Positions 17,589 through 26,647 of a DNA stretch of 64,000 nt are shown here, piece after piece. Numbering within the stretch: position 1 is the first letter of the stretch; each line of letters starts with the position of its first letter. Position numbers and translations under genes: made by a program. Source of the DNA: Mycolicibacter minnesotensis. GTDB lineage: Bacteria > Actinomycetota > Actinomycetes > Mycobacteriales > Mycobacteriaceae. The notes beneath the pieces were generated by a model. That model ran no database searches. It saw only the letters and a program-made list of their open reading frames with translations, and was not told where the DNA came from. The stretch lies in NCBI RefSeq assembly GCF_010731755.1, contig NZ_AP022589.1:2418001-2482000 (forward strand), given 5' to 3'.

Positions 17589-18458
17589 CGGGTAGCTGAC
17601 CCCGGTCATCTTCTCTGACTCCTCCCAGAGCCGCAGCCACAACTGCCGGTCGTTCGACAGTTTGTTGGAGGGGCAGGGCCCCACCGGGCCGCGGGACTGG
17701 TTCAGTTTCATGGGTCCCCAGTAGATGTCCGGGTCGGCATCGGGGACGGTGGCCGCGAACAGGGTGGACTCGGCGCCCCGCTCCGGCGGCTGGCCCACCA
17801 GGTATAGGCCGTACTTGGCGATCAGACCGACAACGGTCTTGTCGTTGTTGAACAGCTCGGTGCTCGACACCCCGGGGTGTACTCCATAGGAGCGCACCGG
17901 CGAACCGGCCGCCACGAGCCTGCGCTGCAGTTCGCGGGCGAACATCAGATTGGCCAGCTTGGACTGCGCGTAGGCCAGGTTGCGCTGGTAGGGACGGTGC
18001 TCGTAGTTGAGGTCGTCGACCCAGAACTTCGGCGTCTGCTTGTGCGCGATGCTCGCCACGGTCACCACCCGGTCGCTGATCCGATCCAGGAGCAGGCCGG
18101 TCAGTGCGAAGTGGCCCAGGTGGTTGACCCCGAACTGCACCTCGAAGCCGTCCACGGTCCGCCGTTTCGGGATGTTCATGATCCCGGCGTTGTTGATCAG
18201 CACGTCGAATCCGCCTTGCTGGCCGGCGAACTCGCGCACCGACTCCAGGCTGCCCAGGTCCAGCGCCGCCACCGTCACGTCGCCGTCGATGCCGTCGGCG
18301 ATCTCCTGGGCCTTGGCGGTGTTACGGCAGGCCATCACCACCGCAGCGCCCTTGGCGGCGAGGGTGCGGGTGATCACCACGCCCAGACCACCGTTGGCGC
18401 CGGTCACCACGAAGGTGCGGCCGGACTGATCGGGGGTGTCAGTGATTCGGAAAGACAT
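17583..18458 (-). CDS. Short-chain dehydrogenase/reductase, retinol-dehydrogenase-like
   Basis: SDR of about 291 residues. The cofactor motif TGANGGLG, NNAGIMNIP, the catalytic Ser region (VASIAHKQT) and YAQSKLAN (catalytic Tyr and Lys) are all present. The insert and C-terminus (SNDRQLWLRLWEESEKMTGV) are those of the protochlorophyllide-reductase/RDH-like SDRs common in mycobacteria. I chose the ATG at 18458; a GTG three codons upstream (18467) has a slightly better-placed GGCAGG and cannot be excluded. Substrate unknown. Confidence 0.82.
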   Translation of the reverse strand: MSFRITDTPDQSGRTFVVTGANGGLGVVITRTLAAKGAAVVMACRNTAKAQEIADGIDGDVTVAALDLGSLESVREFAGQQGGFDVLINNAGIMNIPKRRTVDGFEVQFGVNHLGHFALTGLLLDRISDRVVTVASIAHKQTPKFWVDDLNYEHRPYQRNLAYAQSKLANLMFARELQRRLVAAGSPVRSYGVHPGVSSTELFNNDKTVVGLIAKYGLYLVGQPPERGAESTLFAATVPDADPDIYWGPMKLNQSRGPVGPCPSNKLSNDRQLWLRLWEESEKMTGVSYPL

Positions 18459-18495
18459 GCTGGTCACCGTACCTGCCGGTGCTGGTGGTCGGCGT

Positions 18496-18798
18496 CTACA
18501 CCCAGTGCAGGACTTGGGTGACGATCACCGGCGGGAGGACGGCGAGGGCAATGGTCAGGGGTGTCGCCAGACAGCCGATGAGGATGCCCAAGCCCACTTG
18601 GGCTGTTCTGACGCCACCGGTCTGCCACATGAAGAAGCCGGTGGGTACCAGGATCGCTGTGGCGATGCCGAGCAGGTAGAGCTGCAGGATCCAATAGGGG
18701 AATAACGTCCACGTCGCGGCTTCGACTACCGCGATGGTGGCCACTGCGGCGACAAAACCGTACGGGCCGTAGCGATCCTTGGCAGGTGGGGCGCTCAT
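18496..18798 (-). CDS. Small membrane protein, unknown
   Basis: 100 residues with three hydrophobic spans (about 13-35, 38-58, 66-95). I recognise no family. Its ATG overlaps the stop codon of the preceding membrane protein gene by one base (TGATG), so the two are translationally coupled and probably form a complex. Third gene of a three-gene operon (20434 to 18496). Confidence 0.65.
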   Translation of the reverse strand: MSAPPAKDRYGPYGFVAAVATIAVVEAATWTLFPYWILQLYLLGIATAILVPTGFFMWQTGGVRTAQVGLGILIGCLATPLTIALAVLPPVIVTQVLHWV

Positions 18799-19142
18799 CA
18801 GGGCCGCAATACGGTCAGGAAAGCCAGGACGAAAGACAAGCCGACCGCGGCCACAGCCACTGCGGCTCCGCCGAGGGCAAAGCCCAGGCCGTGCCGGCGC
18901 GGCGATTCCGCGCACAGCAGTCTTGCGGCCAGCACGACCGAGGCATCAGTGGTGATGGTGGTGGTGACCACGACCAAGAGGGAAATCCGGGCATCAGTGT
19001 TGATCGGAAAGCGGGCCAGTAACCAGCCGATGCCTAACGCTGCTGCGAACACACCTTGGACGACGAGCGGTGCCGCCCAGGTGGCGGTGCGCCACACCTC
19101 GGGGCTGCTGCCGCGGATGCGGCTCGGAAGTGCGACAAGCAT
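18798..19142 (-). CDS. Small membrane protein, unknown
   Basis: 114 residues with three predicted spans (about 22-42, 51-72, 84-111); no recognised family. It follows the 423-residue hypothetical gene after 20 bp and shares one base with the next membrane gene. The two small membrane proteins are of similar size and span pattern, but I see no clear sequence similarity between them. Confidence 0.65.
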   Translation of the reverse strand: MLVALPSRIRGSSPEVWRTATWAAPLVVQGVFAAALGIGWLLARFPINTDARISLLVVVTTTITTDASVVLAARLLCAESPRRHGLGFALGGAAVAVAAVGLSFVLAFLTVLRP

Positions 19143-19162
19143 CTAGGCGCTCCTCTCGGTGG

Positions 19163-20434
19163 TCACGCGGGGACACCGCCGGGCCTACCCGAGGCCGACG
19201 ATACCGACGGCGGTGCGGTGGTCGGCCCGAAATCGGTGGCGGGGATCGGGGTCCGGACGTCGAAGCGCGGATTCCAGGATCCGCCGTGATCGAATGGCGC
19301 AAAGGCTGTGCCCCCAGCGCCGATGTCATGGTGGAACGGCAGGTTGAACATCGGTGCGTGGCTGCCACCGGACTGCGCGGGGTCGATCAATACGGTCCGG
19401 GTGCTGCCGCCGGGCAGATCCTGGTAAACCTCCAGCGACGGGTAGTCAGTTCGGGTGCCGTCGACGTGGACCCCGCCCGGGCCGGGGGTGAACACCAAGT
19501 CGCCGTTGACGCTCAGGCGGTGGCTGCCCAGCGGTCCGTGAGCGTCGGTCGAGGGGCTCATCGCCAGGGGGTTGCCCGCGTCGTACCTGATCCGTACCGA
19601 ACCGTCCGAAGCTTGCGTCACGCTGCCTTGGGGGACACCGGTTTTCACCTGAAGTGCGGAGCCGTCGGAATCGAGTTCGATGGAGGGATTCTGGCGCATC
19701 ACCACGATGCCGTTGTCGTAGTCGATGTAGGCGGTGACCTTGGTGTCCTCGGGGTCGAAGTCCTTCGTTGCGCCCCTGCCGTTGCCTGCGTCGCGTGCGC
19801 TCAACCGATGCACCCACGGCTGTTCGATCCACTGCGATGTGCGCACCACGCCCTGCCCGGCCACCGGATCGATCTTGACCACCCGAACTTGGGAGTGCAC
19901 ACCATGGAACTCCGGGTTGTAGGTGTGCGCGTCGAGCGCGGCGGCGGTGGTCCAGTCGGATGCCGACGTCGGCGCCCGGCCGAAGACCTCCCGGAACGCG
20001 TCGACCTGATTCCGCCGTCGCTCGTCATCGGTGGCCGGGCCTCGTTTGTGGTCGACGGCCTGGATGCTCGGCCGCTGCCGATCCTCGGTCGAATAACCGC
20101 CTCCCAGAGCCCGAGTCGCCCGCGCGCGGGCCCGACTGTCGGCCACGGTGTCGGCGATCACCTGGTGGATATCGCAGGTCTTGGCGGTCAGGAAACGCTG
20201 GAACTGGCGGGCGCCGACGGGTGTGTCCAACGTCGCGCGATGCTGTGCCACTGCGTGGCGTATCTCGGCTTCGATGCTGTCGAGCCGCCGACGGCCCGCA
20301 ACGGTGACCTGGGCTGCGTCGTGCAGGGTGGCCACAAAGGCCCGATCGGTGTGCACCGACCGTTGCAGCCGCCGCGCCAGTGCGGCCTCGCGTGTGCGCG
20401 CGGCGTCGGCGTGGGCGCCGAGTTCCTCGGGCAT
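19163..20434 (-). CDS. Mycobacterial two-domain hypothetical protein (DUF4226-like N-terminus)
   Basis: 423 residues. The first ~115 are a charged helical domain (ARTREAALARRLQRSV ... HAVAQHRATLDTPVGARQFQRFLTAKTCDIHQVI) that resembles the DUF4226/ESX-associated helical proteins of mycobacteria. A linker (115-145) leads to a beta-rich C-terminal domain of about 270 residues (FGRAPTSASDWTTAAALDAHTYNPEFHG onward), reminiscent of the Rv3899c/Rv0026 family. I compare these from memory; no signal peptide or catalytic motif is visible. It heads an operon with two small membrane proteins, so export or envelope function is possible. Confidence 0.6.
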   Translation of the reverse strand: MPEELGAHADAARTREAALARRLQRSVHTDRAFVATLHDAAQVTVAGRRRLDSIEAEIRHAVAQHRATLDTPVGARQFQRFLTAKTCDIHQVIADTVADSRARARATRALGGGYSTEDRQRPSIQAVDHKRGPATDDERRRNQVDAFREVFGRAPTSASDWTTAAALDAHTYNPEFHGVHSQVRVVKIDPVAGQGVVRTSQWIEQPWVHRLSARDAGNGRGATKDFDPEDTKVTAYIDYDNGIVVMRQNPSIELDSDGSALQVKTGVPQGSVTQASDGSVRIRYDAGNPLAMSPSTDAHGPLGSHRLSVNGDLVFTPGPGGVHVDGTRTDYPSLEVYQDLPGGSTRTVLIDPAQSGGSHAPMFNLPFHHDIGAGGTAFAPFDHGGSWNPRFDVRTPIPATDFGPTTAPPSVSSASGRPGGVPA

Positions 20435-20491
20435 AGCCGGGACGCTAGTTCAACGGTGGCCGCAGCGGTATTCACCCTGACCCGGCCGGCG

Positions 20492-21334
20492 TCAGTCCTT
20501 GAAATACACCAGCTGATGGGTGCTGGTCAGCAACCGGCCTGCACGTGACCACAAGTGCGCGCTCTGGTCGAAGTAGCCGCGCGAGAACCGGTTGGCGTGC
20601 GCGCTGGCCAGCAGGTAATCACTTCCGACAGCGTCGATTTCGCTGTGGTCGACGTGAAAATAGGTGGTCAAGGTGATGGTTCCGGCGGGCAGGAAACGCC
20701 CGCGGCGCAAGAACACACGAGGAAAGAACACGTCCGACAGGCAGGCCAACGCGGCGAAGTCGAGCATGCGGTCCTGGGCGTCGCGCACCCACAGTGTGGT
20801 GGTCGAGGAGGGACTGGGCTCACCGGCCCCAAGCGGCACCGGGCCGTCGGTGAAGCGCATGTCGTAGCGCTTGGCCCAGACGATCGCGTCGACGAACGAA
20901 CCCGGCTCGACCTCTTCGGGCGCGGTGACACTCGGCGGGCGGCTTTCGTCGTCGGCCCAGGTGTCGCGGTGTAGACCGAACAGTGCGGTTGCGGTGGTCT
21001 TGACCTCGTCGTCCTGGCGAAGTTCCAGCAGCCAGTGCTGGTTGCTGCGGTTGGTCCGGGCGGCGCGCAGGCAGATCTCGAACGCGCCGTCGGTGATCGG
21101 GGCGGCGAAGTTGACGGTCAGCGCCAACGGATCGCCGATCCGATCGGGGTGAGATTCGACGGCGCGCAACAGGACGGCCGCGGTGATCCCCCCGAATGGC
21201 CCGACCATGTTGGCCCACTCGGGATCGGTGGCGCCGCGAACGGTACCGGCGTCGACGGTCTTGAGCCGCATGGCGCGGTCGAAGGGGTGCGAGGAGGCGG
21301 TCACGGTGCTCCTATGAGGTGGGCGGAACGACAT
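20492..21334 (-). CDS. Acyl-CoA thioesterase, double hotdog type
   Basis: 280-residue TesB-like thioesterase. The N-terminal hotdog has MVGPFGGITAAVLLRAVESHP (the helix over the active site), and the second repeat has LDFAALACLSDVFFPR and TITLTTYFHV, with SRGYFDQSAHLWSRAGRLL near the end. Such enzymes hydrolyse acyl-CoA esters. It starts 3 bp after the stop of the methyltransferase gene, so they form one operon. An in-frame GTG ten codons into the protein is an alternative start. Confidence 0.78.
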   Translation of the reverse strand: MSFRPPHRSTVTASSHPFDRAMRLKTVDAGTVRGATDPEWANMVGPFGGITAAVLLRAVESHPDRIGDPLALTVNFAAPITDGAFEICLRAARTNRSNQHWLLELRQDDEVKTTATALFGLHRDTWADDESRPPSVTAPEEVEPGSFVDAIVWAKRYDMRFTDGPVPLGAGEPSPSSTTTLWVRDAQDRMLDFAALACLSDVFFPRVFLRRGRFLPAGTITLTTYFHVDHSEIDAVGSDYLLASAHANRFSRGYFDQSAHLWSRAGRLLTSTHQLVYFKD

Positions 21335-21337
21335 CGG

Positions 21338-22183
21338 TCACGCTATCGCGGTGACCAGCCAGGTACGGCCCGGGAACTTCACGACCCCGTCGACCCGCAG
21401 CCGGCGCAGCTCATCACGCAACTCGTCGACGGCTGCGGCCCAACCGTCGTCGCCCAGCCGCTCCTGCAACTCGGCGCGAGCCTGCTGTCCGGTGCGGTTG
21501 GCCAGGATCAACCTCACCCGTTCCTCGACACCGTCGCTGTCGCCGATACCGAAGTCACACACCCCGTCGAATGCTTCGAGTGCCACGTCGCCCCAGCCGG
21601 CGTCGGCCAGTACCGCCCGCACTCGATCGGGATCGCCGAAGGCCAGCGGCCCGGGCAGCGTGGGGTCCAGCGCCGGGGGCGGCGATTCCAATTTGGCGGC
21701 CAGCACGTCGATGCCTGTGGTGAACATCGGATTTTCACCGTCGCGCCAGCACACGAACACCAGCCGGGCTCCCGGGGAGGCCGCCTGGCGGATGTTGGTG
21801 AACGCGGCCACCGGGTCGTCGAAGAACATCACCCCGAACCGGGAGATCACCCGGTCGAACGAGGCCCCGCCAACGGCCGCCTGCAGGTCCATGGTCTGGG
21901 CGTCGCCGAGGCTGACCGTGGCCTCGGGCACCTGCCGGCGGGCCGCCTGCACCATCGGCTCGGAGATGTCCACCCCGACCGGGATGGCGCCCAGGGCCGC
22001 CGAACGCTGCAGCAACGCCCCGGAACCACAGCCGATATCCAGGACCCGCGCACCGGCCCGGATGTCGGCGGAGCGGATCACCGCGTCGGCGAATGGCGCC
22101 AGGACGGCCTCGAAGATCGCCGCGTTCTCGACCCAGTCGATGCCCTGGGCTGCCCAGGCGTGCTGCTGTTCCTCATTCGCCAT
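21338..22183 (-). CDS. SAM-dependent methyltransferase, class I
   Basis: 281-residue methyltransferase with motif I VLDIGCGSGALLQRSA, GVDISEPMVQAARR, the post-I motif SLGDAQTMDL and FDRVISRFGVMFFDDPVAAFTNI. This resembles the UbiE/SAM_MT group acting on small or lipid substrates. Start ATG at 22183 (MANEEQQHAW); the upstream in-frame extension is His/Pro-rich and unlikely. First gene of an operon with the thioesterase. Divergent from the carboxylase gene, about 100 bp away. Confidence 0.8.
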   Translation of the reverse strand: MANEEQQHAWAAQGIDWVENAAIFEAVLAPFADAVIRSADIRAGARVLDIGCGSGALLQRSAALGAIPVGVDISEPMVQAARRQVPEATVSLGDAQTMDLQAAVGGASFDRVISRFGVMFFDDPVAAFTNIRQAASPGARLVFVCWRDGENPMFTTGIDVLAAKLESPPPALDPTLPGPLAFGDPDRVRAVLADAGWGDVALEAFDGVCDFGIGDSDGVEERVRLILANRTGQQARAELQERLGDDGWAAAVDELRDELRRLRVDGVVKFPGRTWLVTAIA

Positions 22184-22284
22184 GCCCCGAGCGTAGGGCC
22201 GAGGACCGGGGTGGACGTGTCGCGGCCCATGATGGTGGCTTACGTCCACACCACGGCGTCAACGCCACGGCGAAGGAATGCCCG

Positions 22285-23853
22285 ATGCCCGATGCTCCGC
22301 TGCGTGACGATCACCTCGAGCTCCTGCGCCGGCGCGCGCTGACGCAGGACGCGGCCCGCCCGCACGCGGTGCAACGCCGGCACGACGCCGGCGGGCGCAC
22401 GGCCCGGGAGAACATCGCCGACCTGGTCGATCCGGGCACGTTCGTGGAGTACGGGCGGTTCGCGATCGCGGCCCAACGCGCCCGGCGCGCCATGGACGAC
22501 CTCATTGCCAACACTCCCGGCGATGGCCTCCTCGGCGGAACGGCGACCATCAACGGTGCGCTGTTCGGCCCCGAACGCGGCGCCTGCGCGGTGTTGTCCT
22601 ACGACTACACCGTGCTGGCCGGAACGCAGGGCGCGATCGGTCACTTCAAAAAGGACCGGCTGTTCGAGCTGATCGAGCGGCTGCGCTTGCCGACGGTGTT
22701 CTTCGCCGAGGGCGGCGGCGGACGGCCCGGGGACACCGACTACCCGACGGTGTCCTCGCTGGACGTGCCGGCTTTCGCCCTGTGGGCGAAGCTCTCCGGT
22801 CTGGTGCCGCGTATCGCGGTGGTCAACGGCCGCTGCTTCGCAGGTAATGCCGTGATCGCCGGGGCCTCGGATCTGATCATCGCCACCGCCAACACCTCGA
22901 TCGGGATGGCGGGACCGGCGATGATCGCCGGCGGCGGCCTGGGCCAGGTCGCCCCCGACGACGTGGGACCCCTGTCGGTGCAGGCCCCCAACGGGGTCGT
23001 CGACATCGTGGTGGCCGATGAAGCCGAAGCGGTCGTGGTCACCAAACGGGTGCTGGGCTATTTCCAAGGCTGCACCGCTGCAGGAACCGCGCCAGAGCAG
23101 AACGCGTTGCGCACCATGATCCCCGAGCGGGCACGACGCGCTTATCCGCTCAAGCCGATCATCGAAACCTTGGCAGACACCGACTCGGTGACGTTTCTGC
23201 GGGAGAAGTTCGCACCGGAGATGGTCACCGCGCTGGCGCGGATCGAGGGCCGCCCGGTCGGCATCATCGGCAACAACACCATGGTGATGGCGGGCGCCAT
23301 CACCGCAGCCGCCTCAGACAAGGCCGCGCGGTTCCTGCAGCTGTGCGACGCCTTCGGGCTGCCCATCGTGTCCTTGGTGGACTGCCCGGGTTACATGGTG
23401 GGCCCCGCTGCCGAAGCGGAGGCCTTGGTGCGGAGGGCATCTCGGCTGCTGGTGGCCGGCGCCGCGCTGCGGGTGCCACTGGTGGCGGTCATCCTGCGGC
23501 GCGGCTATGGTCTGGGTGCTCAGGCCATGATGGGCGGCAGTCTGCATGAGCCGGTACTCACCGTGGCCTGGCCCAGCGCGCACCTGGGTCCGATGGGCCT
23601 TGAAGGGGCCGTCCGGTTGGGCCTGCGCAAGGAGCTGGAGGCCATCGTCGATGCCGAGGAACGTGAGGAACGCGTCCGTCAGGCCACCGCGATCGCGCAG
23701 GAGAACGCCAAAGCGCTCAACGCCGCAACGCTTTTCGAGATCGACGACGTTATCGATCCCGCCGATACCCGAAGCCTGATCGCCGCAACGCTGGCGGCGT
23801 CCGTCCGATTCGGACAGGATGTGCCGCCGCGTCGTTTCGTCGACACGTACTAA
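22285..23853 (+). CDS. Acyl-CoA carboxylase carboxyltransferase (beta) subunit
   Basis: 522-residue biotin-dependent carboxyltransferase, a crotonase-fold protein with N- and C-terminal halves. It transfers carboxyl from carboxybiotin to an acyl-CoA. Visible landmarks are GHFKKDRLFELIERLRLP, the oxyanion-forming Gly-rich stretch AGPAMIAGGGLGQ, and in the second half VDCPGYMVGPAAEAEALVRRASRLL and GYGLGAQAMMGGS. No biotin carboxylase/BCCP gene is next to it, so it must pair with an alpha subunit encoded elsewhere. Start ATG at 22285, with GAAGGA 7 nt upstream; the out-of-frame ATG at 22278 is excluded. Its end overlaps the convergent membrane gene by 4 bp. Confidence 0.85.
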   Translation: MPDAPLRDDHLELLRRRALTQDAARPHAVQRRHDAGGRTARENIADLVDPGTFVEYGRFAIAAQRARRAMDDLIANTPGDGLLGGTATINGALFGPERGACAVLSYDYTVLAGTQGAIGHFKKDRLFELIERLRLPTVFFAEGGGGRPGDTDYPTVSSLDVPAFALWAKLSGLVPRIAVVNGRCFAGNAVIAGASDLIIATANTSIGMAGPAMIAGGGLGQVAPDDVGPLSVQAPNGVVDIVVADEAEAVVVTKRVLGYFQGCTAAGTAPEQNALRTMIPERARRAYPLKPIIETLADTDSVTFLREKFAPEMVTALARIEGRPVGIIGNNTMVMAGAITAAASDKAARFLQLCDAFGLPIVSLVDCPGYMVGPAAEAEALVRRASRLLVAGAALRVPLVAVILRRGYGLGAQAMMGGSLHEPVLTVAWPSAHLGPMGLEGAVRLGLRKELEAIVDAEEREERVRQATAIAQENAKALNAATLFEIDDVIDPADTRSLIAATLAASVRFGQDVPPRRFVDTY

Positions 23854-24305
23854 AGGGCAGGGGCGTCATGCTGCCGCTCCCGTGACGGCACCCACCCGAT
23901 GTAGGTCAGATACAGCCCGATCAGCGCGAACAGGGCGTACAGCACGCGGGTCCACCCCTCGGCCCGCATCGCGAAGCTCGCCGCAGACATGCCACTGTCG
24001 GGAAAGACGGTCAACGCGAGTCCCTTGAGGGTGGTGATCCAGCCCGTGGCCGAGACGAAGATCGCCGCAGGCCCGCGCCAATAGGGGTGCAACGCCACCA
24101 CGATCAAGCCGATCAACAGCGTGAATGCCCCGGTCGCCCACAGCGCCAACGGGTCGGTCCCGTAGTTCTCGACGTCTGCCCACACCTGCGGCGCGCGGAA
24201 AATCGCCGCCGCGGTGACGATGAACAGGAATGGACCCAGCACCCGGGCGAACATGCGTGTCCGGGCCTGGGCTGCGACGGTCAGACGGTGTTCTGAAGTA
24301 ACCAT
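23850..24305 (-). CDS. Small integral membrane protein, unknown
   Basis: 151 residues with four hydrophobic spans (about 20-40, 53-73, 80-100, 125-145). I recognise no named family. Start ATG at 24305 follows GGAGG by 8 nt; a GTG one codon upstream would have only 5. Single gene between convergent accD and the protease gene, which lies downstream in the same direction after a 77-bp gap. Confidence 0.65.
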   Translation of the reverse strand: MVTSEHRLTVAAQARTRMFARVLGPFLFIVTAAAIFRAPQVWADVENYGTDPLALWATGAFTLLIGLIVVALHPYWRGPAAIFVSATGWITTLKGLALTVFPDSGMSAASFAMRAEGWTRVLYALFALIGLYLTYIGWVPSRERQHDAPAL

Positions 24306-24382
24306 CACTGCACCCTCCTAGCGTTATTCCCCCAGGTTACGAGCGTGTCGGGGGCGCCGCCATCACTCGCGCAAAACGGCGA

Positions 24383-25177
24383 TTAGGCCGGCTCGCGGCC
24401 GGTGGCGGTGTCCAGCGTCAGATCCCACGCCGACAGCCACGGGGTGATGGTCTGGGCGATCGAGAACGGGTGCGGGTCTTCGCACTTGGGCTCGGAGTAG
24501 TTGCCGTCGGAGACCGCGACGTAGATTCCCACGGCTTCGGCGCTACCGTCCTCGCGCAGTCGGTACACCGGTCCGCCGGAGTCGCCGCAGGTACCACCGG
24601 TTTGGAAGCGAACCTTGTTCACCTCACTGGCCACCACCGGTCCGCATAACGCACCGCCACTACGGATCCCGTAGTGGCACAACACATCACCGACAGCCAC
24701 CGATTCAGCGATCCCGGTCACCGGATGACCGTCGACCATCGACGTCAGTGGGATCTTGCCCGGATCATCCAGGCTGATCAGCCCGATGTCATAGTCGTCC
24801 CAATCGCTGCCGTCATGGACGGTCTCGGTGAACGTGCCGATTGTGCGATAGGCGAAGGCGCCGCCGTGACGGATCTCCACCGCGCCGTGACCGCCGCCCG
24901 GATTGCAGTGTCCAGCCACCAGTAGTCCGGGGCGGCCGTCGCGGTCGCGCACCAGGAATCCGGTGGTGCAGCTGGCACCGGCTTCGTCGCCGACAGGCTC
25001 GATGTTGATGCCGATACCGGGGCCGATCGCGTGGGCCATCGGGATCGGCGTCTGCGGGTGTATCGGGTACGCGCGGTTCACCAGGTACAACCCGACGAAG
25101 ATCGCGGTGACCACCACGGCGGTCCCGATCCGCCACGCCGCGGTCCTCACCCTGTCCCCGCGGTCGCGTCCCGTCAC
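24383..25177 (-). CDS. Membrane-anchored trypsin-like serine protease
   Basis: 264-residue chymotrypsin-fold (S1) protein. An N-terminal transmembrane anchor (about 16-34) is followed by an extracytoplasmic protease domain. The triad is complete: His90 in VAGHC, Asp130 in YDIGLI and Ser200 in GTCGDSGGP. Paired Cys (70/91, 167/178/197) would form disulfides outside the membrane. I start at the GTG at 25177; the frame stays open far upstream but only as antisense to selO. A paralog at 38091-38864 has the same layout but lacks the Asp and Ser. Confidence 0.8.
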   Translation of the reverse strand: MTGRDRGDRVRTAAWRIGTAVVVTAIFVGLYLVNRAYPIHPQTPIPMAHAIGPGIGINIEPVGDEAGASCTTGFLVRDRDGRPGLLVAGHCNPGGGHGAVEIRHGGAFAYRTIGTFTETVHDGSDWDDYDIGLISLDDPGKIPLTSMVDGHPVTGIAESVAVGDVLCHYGIRSGGALCGPVVASEVNKVRFQTGGTCGDSGGPVYRLREDGSAEAVGIYVAVSDGNYSEPKCEDPHPFSIAQTITPWLSAWDLTLDTATGREPA

Positions 25178-25219
25178 CGACGCAACGGTAGCGGCAGCGC
25201 CCTTGCGTAGGCTTGGCAG

Positions 25220-26647
25220 ATGGCGTCCCCGACTCTGACCGCCGACTTCGCCCACCAGTTCCCCGAACTCGCGAAGTCCTGGCAGGCCGCCACGCCACCG
25301 GAACCGAGGCTGCTGGTCCTCAACGAGAAACTGGCAGGTGAGCTGGGATTGGATCCGGCTTGGTTGCGCAGTCCCGACGGACTGGCGCTGTTGACCGGCG
25401 CCGACGTCCCCGATGGCGCTGCCCCGGTGGCGCAGGCCTATGCCGGACACCAGTTCGGCAACTACGTGCCGCTCCTCGGCGACGGCCGCGCGCTGCTGCT
25501 CGGCGAACTCGCCGGCGATCACCTCCGCGACATCCACCTCAAGGGCTCCGGGCGGACACCATTCGCCCGAGGAGGCGACGGGCTGGCCGTGGTCGGCCCG
25601 ATGCTGCGCGAGTACGTGATCAGCGAAGCCATGCACGCCCTGGGCATCCCCACCACCCGTTCGCTGGCCGTGGTGGCCACCGGAGCGCTGGTGCAGCGGG
25701 AGACCCCGCAACCCGGCGCGGTGCTGACCCGTATCGCCGCCAGCCACCTGCGGGTGGGCAGCTTCCAACTGGCCGCCCAGCAGGCGCATGCCACAGGCGA
25801 CCTGGGGCTGCTGCGCCGGCTGGCCGACTATGCGATCGCCCGGCATTACCCCGATGCCAGACAAGCCGAAAACCCCTACCTCGCACTGCTTGCGGCGGTG
25901 ATCGAGGCCCAGGCGTCGCTGATCGCGGACTGGATGCTGGCCGGATTCGTGCACGGGGTGATGAACACCGACAACATGACCATCTCCGGGGAGACCATCG
26001 ACTACGGGCCGTGCGCCTTCATGGAAGCCTACGATCCGGCGACAGTGTTCAGCTCCATCGATTACGCCGGTCGGTACGCCTACGGCAATCAGCCCCTGGT
26101 CGCCCAGTGGAACCTGGCCCGGTTCGCCGAGACCGTCCTGCCACTGCTGGCCGCCACCGAGGAGTTGGCATTGGCCGTGGCGGTAGAGACCCTCGAGGGA
26201 TTCATGCCGCGCTATCACGGGCTGTGGTCTGCCGGCATGGTCGCCAAGTTCGGGCTGGCGGCCAGTGTGGAGTCCATCGCCCTGGTCGACCAGGCGTTGG
26301 CGCTCATGACCGAGCACCAGGTGGACTACACCTCGTTCTTCCGCCGGCTGGCGCACGCGGGGCGTGGTGACACCGCGGCACTGCCCGCGGTGTTCGGCGA
26401 TTGGCTGCCGCGCTGGCGGGCCATGAACCCCGACATCGACGCGATGGAGTGCGTGAACCCGGTCTACATCCCGCGTAATCACCTGGTGGAGCAGGCATTG
26501 ACCGCCGCGATGCGGGGCGACCTCGCGCCGGTGGACCAGTTGCTGGGCGTGATCACCGACCCGTTCCGGCAGCGTGCTGGCCTGGCGGACTACGAGTCCC
26601 CGGCGCCACCGGAATTCGGTGCTTACCGCACTTTCTGCGGGACCTGA
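25220..26647 (+). CDS. selO: SelO-type protein adenylyltransferase (YdiU family)
   Basis: 475-residue SelO/UPF0061 pseudokinase, a family that transfers AMP from ATP to Ser/Thr/Tyr of proteins. Motifs: [33 protein letters not shown] (nucleotide-binding Lys), [32 protein letters not shown] (catalytic Asn-containing loop) and DYGPCAFME. The C-terminus is FCGT, the Cys version of the redox motif that carries selenocysteine in other lineages. It is divergent from the protease gene (42 bp between starts), and its 3' end overlaps the convergent MMPL gene by 25 bp. Confidence 0.9.
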   Translation: MASPTLTADFAHQFPELAKSWQAATPPEPRLLVLNEKLAGELGLDPAWLRSPDGLALLTGADVPDGAAPVAQAYAGHQFGNYVPLLGDGRALLLGELAGDHLRDIHLKGSGRTPFARGGDGLAVVGPMLREYVISEAMHALGIPTTRSLAVVATGALVQRETPQPGAVLTRIAASHLRVGSFQLAAQQAHATGDLGLLRRLADYAIARHYPDARQAENPYLALLAAVIEAQASLIADWMLAGFVHGVMNTDNMTISGETIDYGPCAFMEAYDPATVFSSIDYAGRYAYGNQPLVAQWNLARFAETVLPLLAATEELALAVAVETLEGFMPRYHGLWSAGMVAKFGLAASVESIALVDQALALMTEHQVDYTSFFRRLAHAGRGDTAALPAVFGDWLPRWRAMNPDIDAMECVNPVYIPRNHLVEQALTAAMRGDLAPVDQLLGVITDPFRQRAGLADYESPAPPEFGAYRTFCGT

